The notes beneath the pieces are model-generated. The model made no database searches. It had not been told where the DNA came from and saw only the letters and a program-made list of their open reading frames with translations. A stretch of DNA of 49,522 nt from Candidatus Woesebacteria bacterium (GTDB lineage Bacteria > Patescibacteriota > Microgenomatia > Woykebacterales > 2-01-FULL-43-14), in assembly GCA_020060105.1 (NCBI GenBank), contig JAGVAV010000001.1, positions 1 through 49,522 on the forward strand, read 5' to 3'. Shown piece by piece: positions 15,528-24,154 of this stretch (position 1 is its first letter; each line of letters opens with the position of its first letter). A program made the translations under genes and the position numbers.

Positions 15528-16832
15528 TTAAAGCGTGATACAGAATAAGCAGAACACTGCTAGATACTTAAATTGTTTAAAACGCCAGTGAGTCCAAAAC
15601 CCATATAGAATAAATACAGGAAGTACTAAGAAAAACCAGTAAGTAAGAAGAGTATGAAAAAACTTTGCTAAATTAACTAAAGAATTAAAGTAACCTTCTG
15701 AAGGAGAATTAGGCTTAATGCCAAAACAATATGAATTTTCACTTTCTTTGCACCCCGAGGTATAGACATCGTGAACTGTTTGCACTAGATTAGTCATATT
15801 TGAAGCAGCGTAGGTAAATGGATCGTTAAGAATATACTTTATCGAAAGCGAGTTTAGCTCCCGGTTCAATCGCTTGATCTCTTCTGGCGTTGGAGAAAAC
15901 ATGTTGTAGTTGTTCATACAGGCCAAAAAATCTGGTTTTTCTGGTAGTGTTTTACAATAATTCAAAGTTGCAGTAATCTTTGAATAACGGGGATCCTCCG
16001 CTGGAATTAAGTTGTACCTGTTATCTTTCAAGGGAGTCGCGTCATAACGCATGAAGTTATTGATAATGTTACGTGCCGAGACAATGCTAACGCCTGGGTA
16101 AGAAAAACGGAGATAGTTCCCTAAAGAATACATGACTATAAAAAGAGTGGTTAAGATCAGAATTGTCAGTGAAACGACTAGATACAAACGGGCTAATTTC
16201 TTTCGATATAAAGATACCGCGGCGATAGTAATAGAAAGTGGCAGAAAAAGAAAGGTGTTAAAAGGTCTGTTCAGAACAGAAATAATTAAAACTGACGAAA
16301 TCATTAAACCTAGTAAAAACCGCGGCTTTTCCGTCACTTCAACAAACAGAACCACTAATAAAAGGAAAGAAAAAGTAGCTACGGTTTCCGTTAATTCAGC
16401 CTTTTGTAAGAAAAAACTATCAATCGAGAATAAGAAAAGAAAAATAGAAATCCCAATTAACCAAATATTCTTTGTTATTCTCCTAGCAACTAACCAAAGT
16501 AAAAGTAAGTTCAACCCACCAAGAATTGATTGAAAAACATACAGATTAAGATACTGAGGTGCTTCTGGATAACCAAACAAATAAAGGATTATAGGGTAAA
16601 GAGGAGTTCTCTCAATGTTAAAAAAATTAACAGGGTTTTCAAAGATTCTTCTACCCCACTCAGCATAACTAATAGCGTCATAAAACTTAATAAAATTAGG
16701 ATTGTGTACCCAAAAAAAGTAATCTTGAACTACTTTAACCACAAGTGCAGAAGAGATAAGCAAAAACTCCTTGCTTAAAAACAAAATCCCCCAGGGTAAA
16801 CTTGGTAAATTTTTGAAAACTAAGGCTGGCAT
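15528..16832 (-). CDS. Polytopic GT39/PMT-like glycosyltransferase; C-terminus frameshifted (continues in the -1 frame to 15367)
   Basis: Multiple TM segments, YAEWGRRIFENPVNFFNIERTPLYPIILYLF; after the stop the -1 frame reads YHALMAGLGANVDFSRLFLPALPLAYLMMFVTTHHL..; likely start at MPALVF. Confidence 0.75.
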   Translation of the reverse strand: MPALVFKNLPSLPWGILFLSKEFLLISSALVVKVVQDYFFWVHNPNFIKFYDAISYAEWGRRIFENPVNFFNIERTPLYPIILYLFGYPEAPQYLNLYVFQSILGGLNLLLLWLVARRITKNIWLIGISIFLFLFSIDSFFLQKAELTETVATFSFLLLVVLFVEVTEKPRFLLGLMISSVLIISVLNRPFNTFLFLPLSITIAAVSLYRKKLARLYLVVSLTILILTTLFIVMYSLGNYLRFSYPGVSIVSARNIINNFMRYDATPLKDNRYNLIPAEDPRYSKITATLNYCKTLPEKPDFLACMNNYNMFSPTPEEIKRLNRELNSLSIKYILNDPFTYAASNMTNLVQTVHDVYTSGCKESENSYCFGIKPNSPSEGYFNSLVNLAKFFHTLLTYWFFLVLPVFILYGFWTHWRFKQFKYLAVFCLFCITL

Positions 16833-16983
16833 AAACATTTTACATACTACCATATAGCTAGTTTGGCTGCAATAAATTTTTAGTCCAAAATACTTTTTTG
16901 TCAAATAAAACGCTTGTTCGATAATCAACAATTTGGTAAACTTACTAATGTTATCATCCATACTTTTTTATTGGGGAGGAATA

Positions 16984-18429
16984 ATGGTAAAAGTTAAAAA
17001 TGTGATAATTATTGGGGCTGGACCAGCCGGATTGGCCGCCGGTTACGAATTGGCTAAGGCCGGAGTCAAAGTCAAAATTCTAGAAAAAAATTCCCAAGTC
17101 GGCGGACTTTCCCGAACCGTTAATTTTAAAGGCTATCGATTTGACGTCGGACCCCATCGGTTCTTTACAAAAAATGACGAGGTGAAAAAGCTTTGGTCTG
17201 ACCTTTTAGGCAAAGATTTCATAGACGTTAACCGCCTAACTCGCATCTTCTATAAAAATAAATTTTTCTTTTACCCTCTAAAACCTTTTAACGCCTTATT
17301 TAACCTAGGTTTTTTAGATACTAGTTTGGCAGTCTCCAGTTACGGCTGGGCTAGAATCTTCTCTCGAAACAGAGAAACAATTACCTTCGAAGATTGGGTC
17401 ACTCAGAAATTTGGAAAAAAGCTTTTTGACACCTTCTTTAAAACCTACACTGAAAAAGTCTGGGGAATTCCCTGTGATCAGATCGGAGCAGAGTGGGCCG
17501 GCCAAAGAATCAAAGGCTTAAGTCTTTTAGAAGCCATGAAGAAGGCTTTTCTTGGCTCTCGAGGATCAAAAGCGAAGTCATTGGTCGAAAAGTTTCAATA
17601 CCCAGTTAACGGAGCAGGAATGATGTATGAAAAAATGGCCCAAGTTATCAAAGAAAACGGCGGGGAAATTCTTCTAAATCACGAGGTGACGGCTCTTAGT
17701 CGGGAGAAAAAAAGCCTCACTGGGGTGGTGGCTAAAAACGCCGGTAAAGATAAAACCTTTACCGCTGACGCTTATCTGATCAGCGCTCCGGTTACCGAGA
17801 TGGTTAGTCATCTAAACCCAGAAGCGCCAACTGAAGTTAAAACCGCGGCCGATAAACTTTATTACCGAGATCATCTGACCGTCAATCTTGTTATCAATCA
17901 GCCTCAAATATTTCCAGACAACTGGATTTACGTCCATTCCAAAAATGTTCAGATGGCCAGACTATCCGATTACAAAAATTTTAGTCAAAAAATGGTCATT
18001 GATTCCAAAAAATGCGCTGTCTCCGTGGAGTATTTCTGCTTCAAAGACGATGATATTTGGAAGAAGTCAGATAACGATCTGATTGAGTTGGCGAAAAAGG
18101 AACTAGAAGTAATGGATCTGGTTAAACCCCAGTTGGTTGAAGACGGCTTCGTTATCAGGGAAACCGAAGCCTACCCGACTTATTATCTAGGCTTTGCGCC
18201 TCACTTTAACAAAGTTAAAGAGTTTATCGACTCCTTTGATAATCTTCAGATGATCGGCCGAGCGGGGATGTATAAATATAACAATCAAGACCATTCTATT
18301 TACACCGGCTTGTTGGCAGCGCGGAATTTGCTGGGGAAAAACTACGATCTTTGGGCAGTAAATAATGACGCGGAATATTTGGAAGAAGATAAGAAAAATT
18401 CTAAAGTCAAAACACCAATTACCACATAA
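16984..18429 (+). CDS. NAD(P)/FAD-dependent protoporphyrinogen oxidase/desaturase-like amine oxidoreductase
   Basis: VIIIGAGPAGLAAGYELAKAGVKVKILEKNSQVGGLSRTV Rossmann FAD motif; start at ATG 16984 with GGGGAGGA SD. Confidence 0.88.
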   Translation: MVKVKNVIIIGAGPAGLAAGYELAKAGVKVKILEKNSQVGGLSRTVNFKGYRFDVGPHRFFTKNDEVKKLWSDLLGKDFIDVNRLTRIFYKNKFFFYPLKPFNALFNLGFLDTSLAVSSYGWARIFSRNRETITFEDWVTQKFGKKLFDTFFKTYTEKVWGIPCDQIGAEWAGQRIKGLSLLEAMKKAFLGSRGSKAKSLVEKFQYPVNGAGMMYEKMAQVIKENGGEILLNHEVTALSREKKSLTGVVAKNAGKDKTFTADAYLISAPVTEMVSHLNPEAPTEVKTAADKLYYRDHLTVNLVINQPQIFPDNWIYVHSKNVQMARLSDYKNFSQKMVIDSKKCAVSVEYFCFKDDDIWKKSDNDLIELAKKELEVMDLVKPQLVEDGFVIRETEAYPTYYLGFAPHFNKVKEFIDSFDNLQMIGRAGMYKYNNQDHSIYTGLLAARNLLGKNYDLWAVNNDAEYLEEDKKNSKVKTPITT

Positions 18430-18464
18430 ATCACAATAACAAAGTCCTAATTTTTAAACATTTT

Positions 18465-18600
18465 GCAGGACTTACGCGCCTGTCGTTCCCGCGAAGCTTG
18501 TCCTAAACTCAGGTCGGGAAGCGAGAATCCAGAGTAAATTGATTGGATTATCCGGTCAAGCCGGATAATGACATTGAATGCAAGCGCGTAACTCGTGATT
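18465..18600. repeat. Intergenic composite palindromic element with ACTTACGCG/CGCGTAACT ends
   Basis: GGACTTACGCGCC ... GGATTATCCGGTCAAGCCGGATAATGAC ... GCGCGTAACTCGTG. Confidence 0.6.
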
Positions 18601-18698
18601 TTGATAACTTGAATCTAAGGATTATTTTCGTTAGAAAATATCGCTTTAGGTAGATATTTGGCTATTTTGATTTTGGATTTGTTAAGTTTAGGAAATTT

Positions 18699-20624
18699 TT
18701 AATACTTTACTCTAACTTCTCTGTCTGTCGTCAGAAAAAACCTTTCTTTCTCTTTCCCATTAATCCTAATTACCACTTCCGGCCCGCTCGTTCCAGGCTG
18801 TTTTTGCATCAAGAGTTTATAATCTTGCCCCTTTTGGATTTTGAAAGGTAATTTATAAGTAGCCGTCATGGAACCGGTGCCTAAGGCGATAACGCGCATA
18901 TGGGTATAATAGACGCTTTTATTTAAGTCCTCCCCGCTAAAAACTTCTTTCCACGAAGCCTCGCTTGAAATCAAACTGCTCCCCTTAGGTACGAAAAAGC
19001 GCATCCAGCCAAAGTAATTAGCGTTTAACCATCCGTCAACCGGTTTAGGATTTTTTAGGGTTACCGTCACCTTTTTCGTGACCGTCCCATCGGATCCGAT
19101 TTCAATATCTTGATCTATTTTCTCGGTAATGTAAAGATTTGACTTCCTTCCGGCAAAATTGCTGTTGTTCACGTGCAAATAATCCCCATCATAATCCTTG
19201 ATCCTTCCGGCTAAATTATATTTTTCCAAAACTTCTTGGGTTTGGGAATCGTGAACATAAGCTAAAATATGCTTTTCTTGAGCTTGTTCCAGAATCAGGT
19301 TTAGCAAGGGTTGCCATTTCTCTTGAGGCGAGTTTAGAATGTTGCTAAGCATGGCATCCATCAGATCGCCAATAATCTCTTTTCGAGCTTCCTTGCCGAA
19401 TTCGTTCAAGGTTCCCCAAAGCTTATTTTCCGCATAAAGTTCAAGCTTATAGACCACATCCGGCATCCCCTCTTCACTAATCTCCGCCGAAAAAGTTTCT
19501 TTATACTTTTTGGTAGTCACCGGGCCAGTTACTTCCAGCAAACTTCGAACAAATTCTGTATCTAGGGCAATGATCCCGTCGATGTCTTGTCTCGAGGAAG
19601 CTTTATCATAAAATTTTTCCACTTCTTTCATAGAAATCAAAAAATCCGGAGAAAGATTGGAATCGCGCAAGTTATAATCGTCCATTTTCAAATAATCTTT
19701 TATGGCTTGGGGAGTCGGAAAATCAGCCACGATATCCTTTTCCAAGTTATAGATATCGTCACTTTTAACATCCGTCAGTTGTCCCTGGGCCACTCTGGCA
19801 ATCGCGTAAGAAGTCAGAAAGCCTCCCGTCGCCCGAAGCTCCTTATCATTTTGAAACAGGATAAAATAAGTCTTCGGGTCAGGTTCTCCAAGAGCGGAGG
19901 GGAGAACCGCCAAAACCTGCCTAATTTCAGGCATGTAAGAGCCAACATAATCCACGCCTTTTTTTGCTTCCGCTAGAAGTGATCTTATTTTATACCCTTG
20001 AAATTCCTCCGGGTAGCGATTAGGGTTGATGTGGTCCACTTCCGATCGAACTATCTTTAGTTTCGTTTCGATCTCATCTAACTTTGGCATTATCTTAGGA
20101 ATAATTCGGACAATCTTATTTACTTTACTCTGAGCCGTATCCTCACTCGCTACTCCCTTCAAACCCAGAGTGTCCGCAAAGGGAATCAGAGACTCGGTAA
20201 TAATCAGCCCGGCGTCGATAGCGCTCTCTCCCGCTTTAAGTGCGTGCTCGGCGTCTGAGTAATAACTGCCGAGCCAAGGGATGAATTTGATCGGAACAAA
20301 AGGTCTTAGGCGCTCTTCAGTTTTGCTAACCTCCTTTTTTAAGTTCGTTAGTTCTTCCTGAACAACCAAAACATTCTGATCATTAATAGCCGTATTAACT
20401 TTTTTGGCTTGAGCAACCGTCGCTTTTACCTGGTGGTTAAGCTCCTCCATTTTGGGGGAGTAGAAAAAGTAAAGAATTACCCCCAAAACAGCCAAAGCCG
20501 CGGTGGAAATACCCGCCCAAAGAGCAAATTTTTTCCAAAAATTTTTATCTCTAACTAACTTTACTAATCGTTGTTTAAAATTAGTTACTCGAGGTTGATA
20601 CTGAATAGTTTCAATGGCAGTCAT
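18699..20624 (-). CDS. DUF4012 domain-containing membrane protein
   Basis: N-terminal TM; YFILFQNDKELRATGGFLTSYAI motif typical of DUF4012 proteins. Confidence 0.85.
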   Translation of the reverse strand: MTAIETIQYQPRVTNFKQRLVKLVRDKNFWKKFALWAGISTAALAVLGVILYFFYSPKMEELNHQVKATVAQAKKVNTAINDQNVLVVQEELTNLKKEVSKTEERLRPFVPIKFIPWLGSYYSDAEHALKAGESAIDAGLIITESLIPFADTLGLKGVASEDTAQSKVNKIVRIIPKIMPKLDEIETKLKIVRSEVDHINPNRYPEEFQGYKIRSLLAEAKKGVDYVGSYMPEIRQVLAVLPSALGEPDPKTYFILFQNDKELRATGGFLTSYAIARVAQGQLTDVKSDDIYNLEKDIVADFPTPQAIKDYLKMDDYNLRDSNLSPDFLISMKEVEKFYDKASSRQDIDGIIALDTEFVRSLLEVTGPVTTKKYKETFSAEISEEGMPDVVYKLELYAENKLWGTLNEFGKEARKEIIGDLMDAMLSNILNSPQEKWQPLLNLILEQAQEKHILAYVHDSQTQEVLEKYNLAGRIKDYDGDYLHVNNSNFAGRKSNLYITEKIDQDIEIGSDGTVTKKVTVTLKNPKPVDGWLNANYFGWMRFFVPKGSSLISSEASWKEVFSGEDLNKSVYYTHMRVIALGTGSMTATYKLPFKIQKGQDYKLLMQKQPGTSGPEVVIRINGKEKERFFLTTDREVRVKY

Positions 20625-20625
20625 C

Positions 20626-21252
20626 TTAACCGGCTCCTTTCCCTTTAATTATGGCTGGAATGGTTTTTAACATTATCTCAAAATCATAAATTAAAGATCT
20701 TCTCCTAACGTAAGCGACATCCATCTTAATCCTTTCATCAAAATTGATCTCACTTCTCCCGCTCACCTGCCAATATCCGGTTACGCCCGGCTTAACTAAA
20801 AGAAGATTTTTGATCAATTCTTTAGTGTAGGGGTAGGTTTTTTGTTGATCAACTAATTCCTTAGCCAGATAAGGACGCGGGCCGACAATACTCATATCCC
20901 CCCTGAGGATATTGTAAAACTGGGGAATCTCGTCAATGCTATACTTTCGGATGAATCTACCGATTCGAGTAATTCTTGGATCATTTTTTAACTTAAAACT
21001 GTTCTTTTTATATTCTTCTAGTAATTTGGGATCGGACCAAAGAATTGCGTCGGCGTTTTGAACCATCGAACGAAACTTATACAGTGGAAATTCCCGGCCA
21101 TCCTTACCCACTCTTTTGTGGGAATAGATTATCGGCCCTGGAGAATCCAGCCTGATCAATATCCCTACCATTAGAAGCAAAGGTGAAAGTAAGATTAAAC
21201 TGGCCGCTGAACCCAAAACATCAATTGCTCTCTTAGAAAAATCGTAGAGCAT
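20626..21252 (-). CDS. Undecaprenyl-phosphate sugar phosphotransferase (bacterial sugar transferase family)
   Basis: KRAIDVLGSAASLILLSPLLLMVGILIRLDSPGPIIYSHKRVGKDGREFPLYKFRSM, VGPRPYL, KPGVTGYWQVSGRSE; start at MLYDFSKR. Confidence 0.93.
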   Translation of the reverse strand: MLYDFSKRAIDVLGSAASLILLSPLLLMVGILIRLDSPGPIIYSHKRVGKDGREFPLYKFRSMVQNADAILWSDPKLLEEYKKNSFKLKNDPRITRIGRFIRKYSIDEIPQFYNILRGDMSIVGPRPYLAKELVDQQKTYPYTKELIKNLLLVKPGVTGYWQVSGRSEINFDERIKMDVAYVRRRSLIYDFEIMLKTIPAIIKGKGAG

Positions 21253-21260
21253 AAAACCCT

Positions 21261-22364
21261 CTAAAGATACCTTTCCTTTCCTTCTTCTTTCAGTTTCTCG
21301 ACAAGTTTTTTCACATCTTGAGCCCTTTCTCGAGGGCACACCAGCAAAGCGTCTTCGGTGTCAATAACCACAATATTTTCCAGGCCAACCAAAGCGACTA
21401 ATCGATTGGACGCATGAACCAAGCAACTTTCAGAATCAAATGATATTAAATCAGAATCCTGATTTCCAATCAAAGTATGAGTTCCCCGATTAGTTGGCGA
21501 GACTTCATGCAAGACCGCCCAATCCCCCACGTCATTCCAACCAAAATCCCCCGGAATCATCAAAATGTTATCCGCCTTTTCCGAAACGCCTTTATCAAAC
21601 TGGGTATCTACCGCTCTATCATAAACAGATCTTACAACCTCCCTTTCTTTGTCTTTCCCGATATTTTCCTCAATCTTCTTTAATTCTTTGCCAAGCTTTG
21701 GGAGATACTGATTAATAGTTCTTAAGACAACCTCCGCTCGGTAAGTATAAAGATTGGCGTTCCAAAAGTACTCCTTAGTCGCAATAAAAGCTTGAGCCGT
21801 GGCTAGATCGGGCTTTTCGGTAAAACCCTGAACGGTAAAAATCGGCAAACCGCCCATTTTTCTTAATTCGTCATCACTGTGTATATAGCCTAAACCGGTA
21901 TGGGGAAAGGTAGGATAAACTCCAATGGTCACAAGGTAATCACCGCTATTTGCCGCCTCTAAAGCCGCTCTGACAATCTTTCTAAATCTTCCCTCGTTGT
22001 CAACTAGATGATCTGCAGCCAAGTTAACAATTACTGCTTCTGGGTCGCGAACTTTAATATAAGTTGCTCCAAAACCCATCGCTAAGGCGGTATTTCGGCC
22101 AAAGGGTTCAACGACGAGGTTTTCTTCCGGCAGTTTCGGCAACTGTTTTTTTGTCTCCTCAACGTGATCCTGGGTCGTCACCACAAAAATGTTTTTCCAC
22201 GGAATCAGCGGAGCGATTCTCTCGGCCGTTTCTTGGAGCATAGTTTTTTCATTACTGACCAGCTTCAAGAGATGTTTTGGTTTAACTTTTCTTGACTTTG
22301 GCCAAAGACGGCTTCCACCACCCCCAGCGAGAATTAAGGCATAACTATGTTGTTTCAAGTCCAT
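21261..22364 (-). CDS. manC: Mannose-1-phosphate guanylyltransferase
   Basis: ALILAGGGGSRLWPKSRKVKPKHLLKL, EPFGRNTALAMGFGA, FTEKPDLATAQAF, NANLYTYRA, GWNDVGDW. Confidence 0.9.
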   Translation of the reverse strand: MDLKQHSYALILAGGGGSRLWPKSRKVKPKHLLKLVSNEKTMLQETAERIAPLIPWKNIFVVTTQDHVEETKKQLPKLPEENLVVEPFGRNTALAMGFGATYIKVRDPEAVIVNLAADHLVDNEGRFRKIVRAALEAANSGDYLVTIGVYPTFPHTGLGYIHSDDELRKMGGLPIFTVQGFTEKPDLATAQAFIATKEYFWNANLYTYRAEVVLRTINQYLPKLGKELKKIEENIGKDKEREVVRSVYDRAVDTQFDKGVSEKADNILMIPGDFGWNDVGDWAVLHEVSPTNRGTHTLIGNQDSDLISFDSESCLVHASNRLVALVGLENIVVIDTEDALLVCPRERAQDVKKLVEKLKEEGKERYL

Positions 22365-22379
22365 ATTGTTACCCCAAAA

Positions 22380-22485
22380 AAATCAAATTTTCTTTGATTA
22401 AAAATTAAATGATTTATGATTAACGATTGTTTACTTCTCTTATCCTTAAAATAAACTCTTTAATCCTTAATCTTTAATCATTGAG
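22380..22485. repeat. AT-rich imperfect inverted repeat, GATTAATGA word type
   Basis: TTTGATTAAAAATTAAATGATTTATGATTAACGATTG / CTCTTTAATCCTTAATCTTTAATCATTGAG. Confidence 0.65.
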
Positions 22486-23599
22486 CACTAGTTTTTGCAT
22501 TTTTCAAGTCCAAATATTTTTCCTCAACGAACCTTTTTATCTTTTCTTTGAATTGTTCCTTATCAAACTTCTCAGCTTGCTTTCGACAAAGACCTGGATC
22601 GTATTTTTCCGGATTGAAATTTTTGACCGTGTTAATCAAAGCTTTGCTGTTTTGAGGAAAGAAAAATCCGCCAGTTTCGCCAGGTAGTATTGATTCTAAC
22701 ACACCGCCGGCCTGGTAGGCAATAACTGGTTTTCCGGCTGCCATGGCCTCCACTGGAACAATCCCAAAGTCCTCATGAGCGGCAAATATCACCGCCCGGC
22801 AACGGCTTAAATATTCAAGCAAAGACTGATCGCTGATTCGGCCTAGAAACTCAACGTTAGCTTTAGCCATTTTCTTCAAACGCCCCAGTTCCAAACCCGA
22901 ACCAGCCACCTTTAAGGGCAGGCCTAGTTGATTAAACGCCTCAACGATCAAATCAACCCTTTTATGAGCGACTAATCGGCCGTAGGTAAAAAAATACTCC
23001 CCCCTATTCGATTCAACCTTAAGAAATTTCTTAATATCCACCGGGGGATACACCACCTCGGCTTCACAAAGGTAGTGTTTTCTGACTCTTCCTTTTGTTT
23101 CCTCTGAGTTTGCCACGTAATAATCAACTAATCCCGCCGCGGATTTATCCCAACCCCTCATTAGAGAATAAACTTTGGGCATGAAAGGAAAAATTTTCTT
23201 GATCTTCTGATGGTCTAGCTCCGTGTCGTAGCCATATAAGTAACGGGGAGGGGTGTGGCAATAACAAATGTGCAAAGAATAAGGATAGCCCCGAGCGTAG
23301 TGAGCGGCGTAAGAACTCGAACTAATAATCACGTCGTAACCACTTAATTTTAAATATCGAAAAGCGAGAGGATAAAAAAGGAAATAAGGTTTGGCTAAAG
23401 CTTTCTTAAGGGGTAGCTTCTGCATCCAAGTCGTTCGAATCTTCATCCCCTGATCTTCAAATCCCGCTTTTTGCATCTCTTTTTTTAGATAAAAAGAAGT
23501 AAAAATTGGGGCTTGGGGCCAAATTTCATGCAAGGCCTCTAAGACCTTTTCCGCCCCGCCATATTGATATAAGTAATCATGAACAATTGCAAGCTTCAT
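22478..23599 (-). CDS. Glycosyltransferase family 4 (group 1)
   Basis: LAIVHDYLYQYGGAEKVLEAL, FTYGRLVAHKRVDLIVEAF, AAHEDFGIVPVEAMAAGKPVIAYQAGG; start at MKLAIVHDY because the upstream MTRGVT lies in a palindromic repeat. Confidence 0.92.
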   Translation of the reverse strand: MKLAIVHDYLYQYGGAEKVLEALHEIWPQAPIFTSFYLKKEMQKAGFEDQGMKIRTTWMQKLPLKKALAKPYFLFYPLAFRYLKLSGYDVIISSSSYAAHYARGYPYSLHICYCHTPPRYLYGYDTELDHQKIKKIFPFMPKVYSLMRGWDKSAAGLVDYYVANSEETKGRVRKHYLCEAEVVYPPVDIKKFLKVESNRGEYFFTYGRLVAHKRVDLIVEAFNQLGLPLKVAGSGLELGRLKKMAKANVEFLGRISDQSLLEYLSRCRAVIFAAHEDFGIVPVEAMAAGKPVIAYQAGGVLESILPGETGGFFFPQNSKALINTVKNFNPEKYDPGLCRKQAEKFDKEQFKEKIKRFVEEKYLDLKNAKTSAQ

Positions 23600-23612
23600 A
23601 GTAACCCCGCGG

Positions 23613-23670
23613 GTCATTGCGAGTCCGCCAGCCCCGATTGGATCGGGGCGTTGGCGGACGTGGCAATCTC
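23613..23670. repeat. GTCATTGCGAG...GCAATCTC hairpin, left flank of GIY-YIG gene
   Basis: GTCATTGCGAGTCCGCCAGCCCCGATTGGATCGGGGCGTTGGCGGACGTGGCAATCTC. Confidence 0.88.
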
Positions 23671-23677
23671 AAAAATT

Positions 23678-23974
23678 CTATTTAACAACCTCATCGTATA
23701 AATCCCTAAAAGTTGGATTAACTTTGCTTATAAGATCTAGTTTCTTTCTCCTCGAACCTGACTTTATCTGTTTTTCTCTTTCTATAGCTAAATTGATTTC
23801 GCTAAAAATTTCATAATAAACTAATTTGTTCACATTATATTTGGAAGTAAAACTAGAAATCAGTTTTTCTTTATGCTTAAAAACCCTTCTAATTAAATTG
23901 TTAGTGACACCTGTATAAAGAACAGTATTGGCCTTGTTAGTGATTAAGTAAACATAGTACGGTTTTTCTTGCAT
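23678..23974 (-). CDS. GIY-YIG nuclease domain protein (small, UPF0213-like/COG2827-like)
   Basis: YYVYLITNKANTVLYTGVTNNLIRRVFKHK..FTSKYNVNKLVYYE...AIEREKQIKSGSRRKKLDLI..NPTFRDLYDEV. Confidence 0.93.
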   Translation of the reverse strand: MQEKPYYVYLITNKANTVLYTGVTNNLIRRVFKHKEKLISSFTSKYNVNKLVYYEIFSEINLAIEREKQIKSGSRRKKLDLISKVNPTFRDLYDEVVK

Positions 23975-23983
23975 ACGGTCTAA

Positions 23984-24054
23984 GAGATTGCTTCGTCTCC
24001 GGCTTTGCTACAGTACCATTTCGGTACGTAGCTTTGCCGGATCCTCGCAATGAC
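23984..24054. repeat. GTCATTGCGAG...GCAATCTC hairpin (inverted orientation), right flank of GIY-YIG gene
   Basis: GAGATTGCTTCGTCTCCGGCTTTGCTACAGTACCATTTCGGTACGTAGC..CCGGATCCTCGCAATGAC. Confidence 0.88.
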
Positions 24055-24068
24055 AAGAGTATGGAGCT

Positions 24069-24103
24069 GTCGTTGCGAGTTGTGAAATACCCGAAGCAAT
24101 CTC
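24069..24103. repeat. Solo GTCGTTGCGAG...GCAATCTC repeat
   Basis: GTCGTTGCGAGTTGTGAAATACCCGAAGCAATCTC. Confidence 0.8.
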
Positions 24104-24154
24104 AAGCGCTCAAGATCGCTTCGACACTACGCGTCTCGTAGTAATAAAGAAACA

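Noticed and set aside
16132-16778. Plus-strand ORFs of 133 and 82 aa
   Set aside because: Antisense to the GT39-like gene; Lys/Arg-rich frames expected from AT-rich hydrophobic coding on the other strand.
19587-19976. 129-aa plus ORF
   Set aside because: Antisense to the DUF4012 gene; no domain signature.
23984-24054. tRNA-like cloverleaf from the strong hairpin
   Set aside because: No acceptor/T-loop (TTCGA) pattern; fits the palindromic repeat family.
24000-24150. Candidate CRISPR-like array from the repeated TTGCGAG words
   Set aside because: Copies are few, inverted relative to each other and not regularly spaced; they are palindromic intergenic repeats instead.
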